A stretch of DNA of 64,000 bases from Pseudomonas graminis (GTDB lineage: Bacteria; Pseudomonadota; Gammaproteobacteria; Pseudomonadales; Pseudomonadaceae), in NCBI RefSeq assembly GCF_002093745.1, contig NZ_MTSB01000002.1, forward strand, positions 310,001 through 374,000, written 5' to 3'. This document shows positions 39,091 through 47,332 of the stretch, in pieces. The notes beneath the pieces are model-generated. The model was not told the origin of the DNA. It saw only the letters and a list, made by a program, of their open reading frames with translations, and searched no databases. Positions within the stretch are counted from its first letter, which is position 1. Each line of letters opens with the position of its first letter. The position numbers and the translations under genes were made by a program.

Positions 39091-39717
39091 ATGCAGATCA
39101 TCAGCCATCGCGGCTATTGGCTGCAGAAGCCCGAGCGCAATTTACCGCAGGCATTTCATCGCTCATTCGATCTTGGTTTCGGCACTGAAACCGATGTTCG
39201 TGACGTTGCAGGTCAACTGGTCATTTCTCACGACATGCCGGTGGGCGGCGAGCTGACGCTGGAGGGGCTGCTCGACATCATGGCGGGTCGCAACCTGCCA
39301 CTGGCCGTCAACGTCAAAGCCGACGGCATGGCGCAGGCCCTTAAGAATACCTTTGCGCGTCATGGCCATACCCAATGGTTTGCCTTCGACATGGCCGTTC
39401 CTGACATGCGTACTTATCTGAGGGAAGGGCTGGTGACCTACACGCGCCTCAGTGAAGTCGAGCCTTCACCAGTCTGGATCGACAAGGTCGCCGGTGTCTG
39501 GCTGGACGGCTTCGAAAGCGAATGGTTCTCCAACCAGGTCATCGCTGATCTGCTGGCTCAGGGCAAGCATGTGTGCGTGGTATCTCCGGAGTTGCACGGC
39601 CGCGACTGCACCTCGCTGTGGCAACGATTGCTCGATTTCAGGTCGGAGAACCGTCTGACGCTGTGTACCGATACGCCTGCAGACGCAGCCGGTTTTTTTC
39701 AAGTGAGGCAGCCATGA
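39091..39717 (+). CDS. Glycerophosphodiester phosphodiesterase-like protein
   Basis: A 208-residue protein opening MQIISHRGYWLQKPERNLPQAF. This and the following GFGTETDVRDVAGQLVISHDMPVGG carry the GDPD metal/catalytic set: HRG, E-x-D in ETDVRD and the HD of SHDM. The C-terminus CTDTPADAAGFF resembles the TDxP end of GDPDs. It is shorter than typical GDPDs (about 240-300 residues). In an export operon it may cut or form a glycerophosphate-type ester on the glycan. The ATG at 39091 is directly after the previous stop; it overlaps the HAD gene. Confidence 0.72.
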   Translation: MQIISHRGYWLQKPERNLPQAFHRSFDLGFGTETDVRDVAGQLVISHDMPVGGELTLEGLLDIMAGRNLPLAVNVKADGMAQALKNTFARHGHTQWFAFDMAVPDMRTYLREGLVTYTRLSEVEPSPVWIDKVAGVWLDGFESEWFSNQVIADLLAQGKHVCVVSPELHGRDCTSLWQRLLDFRSENRLTLCTDTPADAAGFFQVRQP

Positions 39718-40352
39718 TCAAGGCGGTGATTTTCGATATGGACGGCGTCCTGATCGATGCCAAGGAATGGCATTACGACGCGCTGAACAAGGCGCTCGGT
39801 CTGTTCGGCTACAACATCAGCCGCCACGAACACTTGACGGCCTATGACGGTCTTCCAACCTCCAGAAAACTCGACATGTTGAGCGTCGAACGTGACCTGC
39901 CGGTGGCCCTGCACGGGTTCATCAACGAGATGAAACAGCAATACACCATGGAAATCGTTCATGCCCAGTGCAAGCCGACGTTTGTTCATCAGTACGCACT
40001 GTCATCCCTTAAAACGCTGGGCTACAAGCTTGCGGTGGCGTCCAACTCCATCCGCAACACCGTTGACGTGATGATGGACAGGGCAGACCTCGGCCGGTAT
40101 CTGGACCTGCAACTCTCCAACGAAGATGTAAAACACGCCAAGCCGGCACCGGACATTTACCTCAAAGCCATTCGGCAACTGGGCTTGCTGCCGACGGAAT
40201 GCCTGATCGTTGAAGACAACGAGAACGGCATCAAGGCGGCCCGGGCGTCGGGCGCGCATGTTCTTGTCGTGGCGCATACCTGCGACGTGAACCTCAGCAA
40301 CATCCTCGGCAGACTGGAAGCGGTCAATGTTGGCGAGGGGGCTCACCGGTGA
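39714..40352 (+). CDS. HAD-superfamily phosphatase of the glycan operon
   Basis: A 212-residue HAD hydrolase of subfamily IA: motif I FDMDGVLIDAKEWHYDAL, motif II VASNSIRNTV (Ser/Thr position SNS), Lys motif KHAKPAPDIYLKAI and motif IV VEDNENGIKAARASGAHVL. It should dephosphorylate a small phospho-sugar or polyol phosphate. The ATG at 39714 overlaps the GDPD-like stop, and its end overlaps the next gene, so it is tightly coupled with the nucleotidyltransferase pair. Confidence 0.85.
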   Translation: MIKAVIFDMDGVLIDAKEWHYDALNKALGLFGYNISRHEHLTAYDGLPTSRKLDMLSVERDLPVALHGFINEMKQQYTMEIVHAQCKPTFVHQYALSSLKTLGYKLAVASNSIRNTVDVMMDRADLGRYLDLQLSNEDVKHAKPAPDIYLKAIRQLGLLPTECLIVEDNENGIKAARASGAHVLVVAHTCDVNLSNILGRLEAVNVGEGAHR

Positions 40353-41080
40353 GTGCGCTCAACATCATTCTGCTCTCAGGCAAGAAAGGGTATGCGCGTC
40401 GCGATGATGGCGAGTACCCGGAATACCTTCGCGAGTGTAACGGCAAGCCGCTGATTCACGCGTTGATCGACAACTGTGCCGCGCTTGAGCCGGCCAGAAT
40501 AATCTGCACGTTTTCAAACGACGATGTCGTCAGGCTGCACCTGCGCAACATGCTTCAGCAGATGCACCCTTCAGCCAGCGTCCATCCTGTTCACAACCTG
40601 ACCCAAGGCGCCGCCTGTACGGCCCTTCTGGCAAGCGAGCAAATCGACAACAGTGATGAATTGCTGATCCTCAGCGTCAGCGATTTTCTGGACGCAGACC
40701 TGCACTCGGTGGTGCGCTGGTTCCGTGAAGAAGGGGACGATGCCGGCATCGTCATCTTCAACTCTCTGCACCCGCGTTATTCGTTTGTGCGCCTGAACGG
40801 TGACAACCGGGTCATCGAAGCCGCCGAGAAAAACCCGATCAGCCCTCATGCCATTGCCGGCATGTACTGGTTCAAGTCCGGTTCGCTGTTTGTCTCGGCG
40901 GCCAAGGGAATGATCCGCAAGGACGCTCGGGTCAACGGCCATTTTTATATTGCCCCCGCCCTCAACGAGCTGGTGCTTTCGCAGAAGAAGATCGGTGCTT
41001 ACCGCATCGAACCGAGCCAGTATCGGCCTCTGAAAACCCAGCGTCAGCTTCATGCTTTCGAAATGGGGGATACACGATGA
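40349..41080 (+). CDS. Nucleotidyltransferase-like protein of the glycan operon (second copy)
   Basis: A 243-residue relative of the protein at 38328: NIILLSGKKGYARRDDGEYPEYLRECNGKPLIHALIDNC at the N-terminus, with the glycine loop altered, ILSVSDFLDADLHS as the acidic site, YSFVRLNGDNRVIEAAEKNPISPHAIAGMYWFKSG and ARVNGHFYIAPALNEL. The shared ends show the two arose by duplication. The first loop lacks the GxGxR pattern, so this copy may use a different phosphate acceptor or be a binding subunit. Overlaps the cupin gene by four bases. Confidence 0.72.
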   Translation: MSALNIILLSGKKGYARRDDGEYPEYLRECNGKPLIHALIDNCAALEPARIICTFSNDDVVRLHLRNMLQQMHPSASVHPVHNLTQGAACTALLASEQIDNSDELLILSVSDFLDADLHSVVRWFREEGDDAGIVIFNSLHPRYSFVRLNGDNRVIEAAEKNPISPHAIAGMYWFKSGSLFVSAAKGMIRKDARVNGHFYIAPALNELVLSQKKIGAYRIEPSQYRPLKTQRQLHAFEMGDTR

Positions 41081-41397
41081 AAACGGCAAAGCTGGAAGAC
41101 ATGGTCAAAGGCTGGTTCGTGGGCGGTTTTCTGCCAGCGGCATTCAATACCGACGCTTGTGAAGTCGGGGTCAAGCACTACCAGGCCGGTGACAACGAAG
41201 CGGCCCATTATCACAAGGTCGCCACCGAGATCACCTTGATCCTCTGCGGAACGGTCCGCATGCGTGATCAGGTCTGGCAGGCGGGCGACATCATCGTTCT
41301 TGAGCCCGGTGACATCACGGCTTTCGAGGCGCTTTCCGACACAACGACCGTGGTCGTGAAAGTGCCGGGCGCGCTCGATGACAAGTACGTTGTCTGA
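41077..41397 (+). CDS. Small cupin-domain protein
   Basis: A 106-residue single-domain cupin. The conserved motif GDNEAAHYHKVATEITLILCGTVRM carries HxH (HYH) and the Glu of the first cupin motif; the second motif is GDIIVLEPGDITAFEAL, without a His. Such small proteins may bind a metal and a sugar nucleotide, and some are epimerases or isomerases. Its position between a nucleotidyltransferase and a glycosyltransferase suggests a step on the activated sugar. Function unproven. Confidence 0.75.
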   Translation: MKTAKLEDMVKGWFVGGFLPAAFNTDACEVGVKHYQAGDNEAAHYHKVATEITLILCGTVRMRDQVWQAGDIIVLEPGDITAFEALSDTTTVVVKVPGALDDKYVV

Positions 41398-41400
41398 CCG

Positions 41401-42495
41401 ATGTCTATCGCTGGCTCACCGCTGTCGTTTCCCGATTACAAGGTTGAAAATATGCGTCATCTTGCCCCTGTCGACTCCAGACAGATCAGCGTTGTTATCC
41501 AAGGCCCTCTTTGTCTCAACGTGGGGTCTGATCGAAATATTTTCGCCTGCATCCGCTCAATCAGAACGCACCTGCCCCACGCCGAAATCATCGTCTCTAC
41601 CTGGCGCAATGAAGATACTTCAGGCGTCGAGGCGGACCGCATAATAGTGTCAGATGACCCCGGGCCGTTCATCGATGATGCCGGTAATCAGATCAATACC
41701 AACCGCATGTTGCGGTCGACGCTGTGCGGGATTCAGGCGGCTACAAGGCGTTACGTCATGAAAATGCGCGCCGATCACAACCTGACCAGCGCAGCACTCG
41801 CCGTGACGGGCAAGGCGGACGACACCGAGCCTGACAATGCGCCTCTTTTCGACACGCCCATCACCACCACAACGCTTTACATCCGAAACCCCGAGCGTTT
41901 TCCGATGCTGTTTCATATTTCGGATCTTGTTCAGTTCGGCACCCGCGACGCCATGCTTGTCATGTGGGAGCACCCGCTGTTCGAAAGAACAGAGCTCTTC
42001 AACGAAAAACCGTCTCGCAACCCGTTCGGCAACTTCATCGGGTATACGTCCGCGCGCATGGTGAGCGAGCAGGCCCTGATGCTGTGCGTCATGCGCAAGC
42101 GTGGCATCGACGCTCGACTCGAAAAGCCCTGCCAGGTGGGCCTCAGCAATCTGAAACTGTGGGACCGCGTGCTGAGGTGCAACTTCAGGGTATTGAATCA
42201 CTACGAAGCCGGGGTCGATTTCCCGGAGCGCTTTATCGCAAACGGCTACATGCTGAAAACGCTCTACACCGCAAATGACATAGAGCAACTGAAGCGCCTT
42301 GGACCTGCTGCTTACAGGCTGAGAATAGTGCGCATCTGGCTCAATCAGTACGTACTTAACTGCCTGCGTCCCGGCTGGTGGATATCGTTCGCGACTGTCG
42401 CACTGTTCAGCCTCTCACCACCGCTTGCCAGGGTGGTGCGCTCGTGTTGGCGGAAATACAGGAAGCTGGTGCATGCCGCGTCGTTTCGGGTTTAG
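41401..42495 (+). CDS. WavE-type LPS/glycan glycosyltransferase-like protein
   Basis: A 364-residue protein. ISVVIQGPLCLNVGSDRNIFACIRSIRTHLPHAEIIVSTWRNED at residues about 28-70 matches the WavE LPS-synthesis pattern (VVIQGP); RRYVMKMRADHNLTS follows, with an acidic DxD-type position, MRAD. Predicted C-terminal hydrophobic segment about residues 320-345 (ISFATVALFSLSPPL) could anchor it to the membrane. WavE-like proteins add sugars to LPS core or other glycans. Last gene of the operon; a terminator is not obvious before the convergent restriction genes. Confidence 0.75.
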   Translation: MSIAGSPLSFPDYKVENMRHLAPVDSRQISVVIQGPLCLNVGSDRNIFACIRSIRTHLPHAEIIVSTWRNEDTSGVEADRIIVSDDPGPFIDDAGNQINTNRMLRSTLCGIQAATRRYVMKMRADHNLTSAALAVTGKADDTEPDNAPLFDTPITTTTLYIRNPERFPMLFHISDLVQFGTRDAMLVMWEHPLFERTELFNEKPSRNPFGNFIGYTSARMVSEQALMLCVMRKRGIDARLEKPCQVGLSNLKLWDRVLRCNFRVLNHYEAGVDFPERFIANGYMLKTLYTANDIEQLKRLGPAAYRLRIVRIWLNQYVLNCLRPGWWISFATVALFSLSPPLARVVRSCWRKYRKLVHAASFRV

Positions 42496-42738
42496 TTAGA
42501 GGGCGGGGGGTTGCGCAGATGGGCGTGTGCCTAAGCGTGGCCGTCTGCGGCCCTGAACATGCCGTTATGTCACCAAATGGCGCCGGGTTCATCGGGAGTA
42601 CTTAGCAGGCACTGGCAGCTAAAGGTCTGGAACGACGCGTTGTATGATCAGTGTCTAATTTCAACTCACTCGTCTCGGCATCGGCACACCGCGCCCCGGT
42701 TGCGGTGGTGCCGACTCTAGAAAGCACTTCCGGATCTT
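42496..42738. other. Non-coding gap between the glycan operon and the restriction genes
   Basis: About 240 bases with no credible gene. An imperfect hairpin lies at 42681-42714: TCGGCACACCGC pairs with GCGGTGGTGCCGA with one bulged base, and could end transcription from either side, although no strong T-run follows. Confidence 0.45.
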
Positions 42739-43869
42739 TTATAATTCGATTGTTGCGGTCTCTTCATCATCGTCAGTGGAAAGAGACGGATCCTCATGCC
42801 TGATAATTGTCCTTTCATGTGAGCCAAGCCGGAAAAAAATCCTGTTCTTTTGAACGCTTGCATGAAGGTCCAGCAGGTCGATGTTTTTATTGGCTCCGTC
42901 ATCGCCCATTTCGAACAGACTTATCGCTTCAATAGGACGTCGAACATACTTCTCGATGAATCGAGACATCACGTCTCCCGCTTGTTCCTCAAGGTGTGCC
43001 CAGGCGTCTTCACCAAGATAGGCGCGTCCACCCTTAGCCTCGAACGCCTTCTGAAGCACTTCAAGTCGAGGGTTCATCGTAGGGTCCAGAACAATCAAAA
43101 TGGGTGTGGCACCAGAGTTGAAAGCATCCTCGGCAAACTGTAGCTCTTCTCCAAACCGGCCCTGCCCGCTGGCTGCAATGGTCACACGCAACTTGAACTC
43201 ATACGCTAGCGTTTGACCGTTGGGTAGCACCTTCCAGCAATCCACCTGACGTCCTTTCGTCGCATCGCCGGAGCGAGTTACAACTTTGGTCCTCGCACTC
43301 TTTCCTTCTCCCCCAATAGCTGCGGCCAAAATAGGTTCAAACAGATACCCGGTTTCTTGCGCCGAGCGATTGTCGAGATCATAAAAAAACTTGCGCCACG
43401 TCAGCCAGGACGCCAACGCTTCTGGTTCATGAGTACCGTACTCGACAAGCGAGCGAGGCGACACCTGGATCATGGTCGGCATCGGCTGAGCTGACAAGAT
43501 TTTCTGATATTTACGTCGACGCTTGTGTAATTCGCTCAGGCAGCGCAGGTAGGTCGTGAAATCCTCTATGTGTTCCTCGCCAAGCTTCATCAGCTCTACG
43601 TGTTCTTCAGGGTGGAGGTCTATGGGCGCTAGAAACCACGTTTCAGGCAGGTCGTAATAGTCTTTGTCAGGGGCAATTTTTTTCCACAACTCAGGCTTCA
43701 ACTCTTTGAGCTCATTGCCACATTCAGTGTCGTGGTAAATAACCCCGATTAGCTTGGCGAGTTCGCTTCCTGACATGATGACCGGTAGGTTTGTTCCAAG
43801 GCCCATTGTCATGACTTTGGTTAAAAGCTTGGACTCGTCAGCGCTAAGTTTCGACGATTTTTTCTTCAT
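42739..43869 (-). CDS. Type II restriction endonuclease (PD-(D/E)xK), possibly ApaLI-like
   Basis: A 376-residue protein directly downstream of a cytosine-5 methyltransferase (five bases apart). A nuclease core is visible: Asp210 in GRQVDCWK, then Glu224 and Lys226 in LAYEFKLRV, the D...ExK arrangement. Charged N-terminus MKKKSSKLSADESK. Proteins of this shape I associate with the ApaLI family (GTGCAC), but this is a guess. Base composition is visibly more AT-rich than the neighbours, indicating transfer. It should cut unmethylated foreign DNA at the partner's site. Confidence 0.72.
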   Translation of the reverse strand: MKKKSSKLSADESKLLTKVMTMGLGTNLPVIMSGSELAKLIGVIYHDTECGNELKELKPELWKKIAPDKDYYDLPETWFLAPIDLHPEEHVELMKLGEEHIEDFTTYLRCLSELHKRRRKYQKILSAQPMPTMIQVSPRSLVEYGTHEPEALASWLTWRKFFYDLDNRSAQETGYLFEPILAAAIGGEGKSARTKVVTRSGDATKGRQVDCWKVLPNGQTLAYEFKLRVTIAASGQGRFGEELQFAEDAFNSGATPILIVLDPTMNPRLEVLQKAFEAKGGRAYLGEDAWAHLEEQAGDVMSRFIEKYVRRPIEAISLFEMGDDGANKNIDLLDLHASVQKNRIFFRLGSHERTIIRHEDPSLSTDDDEETATIEL

Positions 43870-43874
43870 GATAT

Positions 43875-45170
43875 CTACTCAAATTCCTGTTGGAGCAGTC
43901 CTGACAAGAGCGTGTCCGTTTTCTTGAGCGACTCACTCATTCCGCTCGCTTCTGTCAAGCGATAGCCTAACAATCTTGGGTGTCTGGATACATTAAGCGC
44001 TGATGCCCCGGAGCCGAAAGACCCTTCTAACGTCTGAAGGTGACGGGCGAAAATCTCAGCGGCGATAGGGGGGACTGCATTGCCTATCTGCTGTATCACA
44101 CTCGCTGCATTGCCGAAAAAATGATACCCGTCCGGAAACGACTGAAGACGGGCGCACTCTCTAATGGTCAAAGGGCGGTTTTGCTCTGGATGGATGAACT
44201 CCCGACTGGCCGCGCCGGTAATGGTGAGGCTTTGTAAGTTGCCATGCAGGCGTTTGATGCCAGAAGGCGCTCCGCCCCTCTTTTCCGTGGGCGTTCCATC
44301 TGCCACACGTCGAAAGGCCCGTTTTCTAAAGCTTTCGTGCCATAGCTCCTCGGGAAGGTCCTTCATGGTCTGACCGCCTTTAAGAAGGCTGAATCGGTTG
44401 ATGTCTTCGCTTTTAGAGTTGTCGAAGTGCTCGGTGATTTTTCCTGAGCTATTTCCCCGTCGCATGGCCGAATCGTATCCGTTCAGCGGAGACGCGGTCT
44501 TATACCTACTCAGCTCACCCCTCTTCGACGTAGGACTCCCAAGGCCTGTAATCGCATGCATCAACGTGGGGGCGAATGGTTTGCTTGAGCGCTTTTTTGC
44601 TTTTCCTGAGTCATAAGAAAACAACTCCTCGGGAAAATTGAATGACGCGCCCAGACGGTTTCCGATAATCAAAACCCGTTTGCGGGTCTGCGGTACGCCA
44701 TAAGCCGCTAAATTTACTTTTTCCACCCGGACAGAATAACCAATACGCAGAAACTCCCTGACCAGGGAAGACACCGCCTCTCCATTTCCGGAAGTCAACA
44801 ACCCTTCAACGTTTTCAAAGATGAACCAGCGTGGCCTTACCTCCGTAACCATACGAAGGTAATTAAAGATGAGGCGGTTCCTGGGGTCCTCCACATTACG
44901 AGCCCCTGCAGTGCTAAAGCCCTGACAGGGAGGCCCCCCAATGATGGCGAATGGCTCTTTGCCGCCCAGCATGTCTTTAAAAAATGAGGGGGAGGTTTGG
45001 GACAGATCAAGGTTGTAGCAGGTGCTGCCTACGTTCGCTTCGTAGCTTTGGCAGGCGTCAGCATTTATTTCTGTCCCACATAGGGGCTTGAGACCAGCCT
45101 GCGCAAACCCGTAAGAAAAGCCGCCTGCTCCGGAAAATAACGTGAGAACGTCATCGGACTGTGTGTTCAT
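43875..45170 (-). CDS. DNA (cytosine-5-)-methyltransferase of a type II R-M system
   Basis: A 431-residue C5 methyltransferase. Motif [19 protein letters not shown] (residues about 9-26), motif [14 protein letters not shown] with catalytic Cys82, motif [13 protein letters not shown] (ENV at about 119-121), motif VIII near [10 protein letters not shown], and [20 protein letters not shown]...[10 protein letters not shown] at the C-terminus. The variable region between VIII and IX reads the target site. It precedes the endonuclease on the same strand, so host DNA would be protected first. AT-richer than flanking genes. Upstream lies a 436-base gap. Confidence 0.93.
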   Translation of the reverse strand: MNTQSDDVLTLFSGAGGFSYGFAQAGLKPLCGTEINADACQSYEANVGSTCYNLDLSQTSPSFFKDMLGGKEPFAIIGGPPCQGFSTAGARNVEDPRNRLIFNYLRMVTEVRPRWFIFENVEGLLTSGNGEAVSSLVREFLRIGYSVRVEKVNLAAYGVPQTRKRVLIIGNRLGASFNFPEELFSYDSGKAKKRSSKPFAPTLMHAITGLGSPTSKRGELSRYKTASPLNGYDSAMRRGNSSGKITEHFDNSKSEDINRFSLLKGGQTMKDLPEELWHESFRKRAFRRVADGTPTEKRGGAPSGIKRLHGNLQSLTITGAASREFIHPEQNRPLTIRECARLQSFPDGYHFFGNAASVIQQIGNAVPPIAAEIFARHLQTLEGSFGSGASALNVSRHPRLLGYRLTEASGMSESLKKTDTLLSGLLQQEFE

Positions 45171-45606
45171 GCAAAAGCCCCAAACCGCTATGGGCTCTCA
45201 GTGAGCCAAATGCCGACATATTAAAGGAATGAAGCTTGACTGTATCTTCCGATGGTACGCACTGGAGCAGTCCGGACTGGAAAAACCACCTGTCATTGAC
45301 CGGTAGGCTCGGAGCACGGCTCAGAAAGAGTCGAGCAAAGAAATCTGCGATATATCAGCTGTTTGGAAGTTAAAAAGCCGGCTTGTGGCCGGCTTCTCGT
45401 AGGCGATTCCAGTCTATTTTTGATAAACCGCAATCGCCTTCAACAGGTGCGCTCCTGAAGAAGCGCGAATAGATAACAGGGCAAACGGATCACATGCCCT
45501 GTTCAAGCACACCGCCGCTCAAGGGCGACCTATGCTCTGGATGGCGCCCAGAATACTAAAATCCGTCGCCAATGCCCAGCCCGAATACTTTCCCGCCCCG
45601 ACTCCC
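45171..45606. other. Non-coding gap between R-M pair and the repressor gene
   Basis: About 436 bases without a credible gene. It holds a terminator-like hairpin (45374-45391), a 9-base perfect inverted repeat AACAGGGCA / TGCCCTGTT (45475-45483, 45495-45503) and the methyltransferase promoter region, which I could not resolve. Confidence 0.5.
45374..45391 (-). terminator. Rho-independent terminator for the repressor gene
   Basis: On the minus strand AGCCGGC-CACAA-GCCGGCT is followed by TTTTTAAC. It lies about 215 bases beyond the stop of the S24/XRE repressor at 45607, in the sense of that gene. Confidence 0.65.
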
Positions 45607-46338
45607 TCACAACAGCAGCATTGCGTTGCGTCGGCTGTTCAGTGTCGACCACCAGAATATCCAGCCCAGGATGCGGATCTTCTCCCGGTCGATATCCTCG
45701 CCGCTGAACACCTCGTCCGGGTATTCGGCGTCGTTGTGGCTGCGCAGGCGCAGGCCGCCGTTGGGGAGGCGGTAGAGGTAGCGGACGCGCAGGATGCCGC
45801 CGTGTTCGAGGGCGTAGATTTCGCCGTCGATGACTTGGGTCAGTTCGCGGTCTACGCCGAGGATCGAGCCATCCTGGATCTTGTCAGCCATGCTGTTGCC
45901 GACCATGGCAACGCACATGCAGTTTTTCGGGTCGATGCCCATGGTTTGCAGAACCTGCAGGGGCAGGCGGATTTTCTGGCCGGGGGCTTCGGCCAGGACT
46001 GTTTTGCTGACACCGTGGGTGGATTCGACTTCCATGTAGATCTGGATTTCCACGTCGCCGCGCAGGACGTTTCTCGTTTGCTGGATAGCCATTCGCGTGT
46101 CGCCGCCGGTGCTTTCGGGGGCGGGTTCGTTGGGGTGTTTGGGGCCGTCGCCGGTGCGCAGCCAGCGCGCGTTGACGGTTAGTAATTCAGCCACCTCGTC
46201 GATGCGGGCCATTGGCACGCCGCGCTTGAACCAGTTATTGACGTGCTGCGGCGTGATTTTGCGGTTGGCGGCAAAATCAGTCGCGGTGAGGTGGCACTCC
46301 CGAAGGAGGATGCGGAGTCGATCGCCTGATGTATTCAT
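45607..46338 (-). CDS. XRE-type repressor with S24 peptidase domain (PrtR/CI-like)
   Basis: A 243-residue protein with an N-terminal helix-turn-helix (residues about 5-62: LRECHLTATDFAANRKITPQHVNNWFKRG) and a C-terminal S24 domain. Ser149 in MVGNSMADKIQDGS is the expected nucleophile. The catalytic lysine, usually in a VKRL-like motif, aligns with Arg186 in GILRVRYLYRLP, and no clear Ala-Gly cleavage pair is seen in the linker (R93-G94 only). It may therefore not self-cleave in the SOS response. It may be a relic prophage repressor, or may control nearby genes. Confidence 0.82.
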   Translation of the reverse strand: MNTSGDRLRILLRECHLTATDFAANRKITPQHVNNWFKRGVPMARIDEVAELLTVNARWLRTGDGPKHPNEPAPESTGGDTRMAIQQTRNVLRGDVEIQIYMEVESTHGVSKTVLAEAPGQKIRLPLQVLQTMGIDPKNCMCVAMVGNSMADKIQDGSILGVDRELTQVIDGEIYALEHGGILRVRYLYRLPNGGLRLRSHNDAEYPDEVFSGEDIDREKIRILGWIFWWSTLNSRRNAMLLL

Positions 46339-46695
46339 GGGCAGAATTCTACGGGCGTCGCTGGGGCGTTTAAATGAACGAGGTGTTGAGGTCGACGTTA
46401 TCCCAAGGGGGTGGCGGCTATCTGGACTACGGATGGAATGAATATCGTGTAGGCCAATTCCGTAATAGCGCTTTTTCGACTAAACGATGCATCAGGCGTT
46501 TACCCCGGCTATACGGGCATTAACGGACTGTTTATCAACTGGCTAAAAGTCGAGTGCATTTTTAAACATGAGATTTGCAAAAAAGACGTGAGTGGCGCGT
46601 TTTTCAGGACGGGTATGGCGGGGGGATGGGGCGGGGAGGGCAGAAGCGTGTTTCCGGACACCTGCATCAAGTGCCCGGAAACGCCTGATCGATGA
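46339..46695. other. Non-coding gap upstream of the repressor and downstream of ppa
   Basis: About 360 bases without a credible gene, AT-rich in the middle (46440-46600). It contains the repressor promoter region near 46339-46400 and, at its end, a hairpin after ppa (46650-46682). Nothing else recognisable. Confidence 0.5.
46650..46682 (-). terminator. Hairpin downstream of ppa
   Basis: On the minus strand GTTTCCGGGCAC-TTGATGCAG-GTGTCCGGAAAC forms a 12-base stem with one G-T pair. It starts about 14 bases after the ppa stop, a typical terminator position, but lacks a clear T-run. Confidence 0.4.
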
Positions 46696-47223
46696 TCAGC
46701 CTTTGAAGGCTTCTACCGATTTCATGATCTCGGCGCGGGCAGCGTCAGCGTTGCCCCAACCTTCGATCTTCACCCACTTGCCTTTTTCGAGATCCTTGTA
46801 GTTCTCGAAGAAGTGCTTGATTTGCTCAAGCAGCAGCGGCGGCAGGTCGGTGTACTCTTTCACGTCGACGTACAGCTGGGACAGCTTGTCGTGGGGGACT
46901 GCGATGACTTTGGCATCGCCGCCGCCGTCGTCAGTCATGTGCAGGATGCCGACCGGGCGTGCGCGGATGACCGAACCCGGGGTGACCGGGTAAGGCGTGA
47001 CTACCAGCACGTCCAGCGGGTCGCCGTCGTCGGCCAGGGTGTTAGGGATGAAACCGTAGTTGGCCGGGTAGAACATCGGGGTGGCCATGAAACGGTCAAC
47101 GAACAGGCAATCGGTGTCTTTGTCGATTTCGTACTTGATCGGCGCGTGGTTGGCCGGGATTTCGATCGCGACGTAGATGTCGTTCGGCAGGTCTTTGCCT
47201 GCCGGAATCTTGCTGTAGCTCAT
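46696..47223 (-). CDS. ppa: Inorganic pyrophosphatase
   Basis: A 175-residue soluble family I pyrophosphatase: [25 protein letters not shown] at the start, the metal-binding signature DGDPLDVLV and [22 protein letters not shown]. It hydrolyses PPi to drive biosynthesis. The ATG at 47223 follows AGGGGACAATGCCCA; an upstream start at 47295 is unlikely. Order ppa-mtfA-dedA as in P. aeruginosa PA4031-PA4029 as recalled. Confidence 0.97.
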   Translation of the reverse strand: MSYSKIPAGKDLPNDIYVAIEIPANHAPIKYEIDKDTDCLFVDRFMATPMFYPANYGFIPNTLADDGDPLDVLVVTPYPVTPGSVIRARPVGILHMTDDGGGDAKVIAVPHDKLSQLYVDVKEYTDLPPLLLEQIKHFFENYKDLEKGKWVKIEGWGNADAARAEIMKSVEAFKG

Positions 47224-47332
47224 TGGGCATTGTCCCCTGGTTGACCAGACAGATTGTGGCGCGAACCGCCATAAAGTGGTCCGGATTATAGGCATATTCT
47301 GTTTTGGTTGCCATGCATGGCCTCGGTAGCGG

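Noticed and set aside
45371..45395. tRNA-associated integration site
   Set aside because: The terminator resembles those after tRNA genes, but no cloverleaf sequence or direct att-like repeats were found around the restriction pair.
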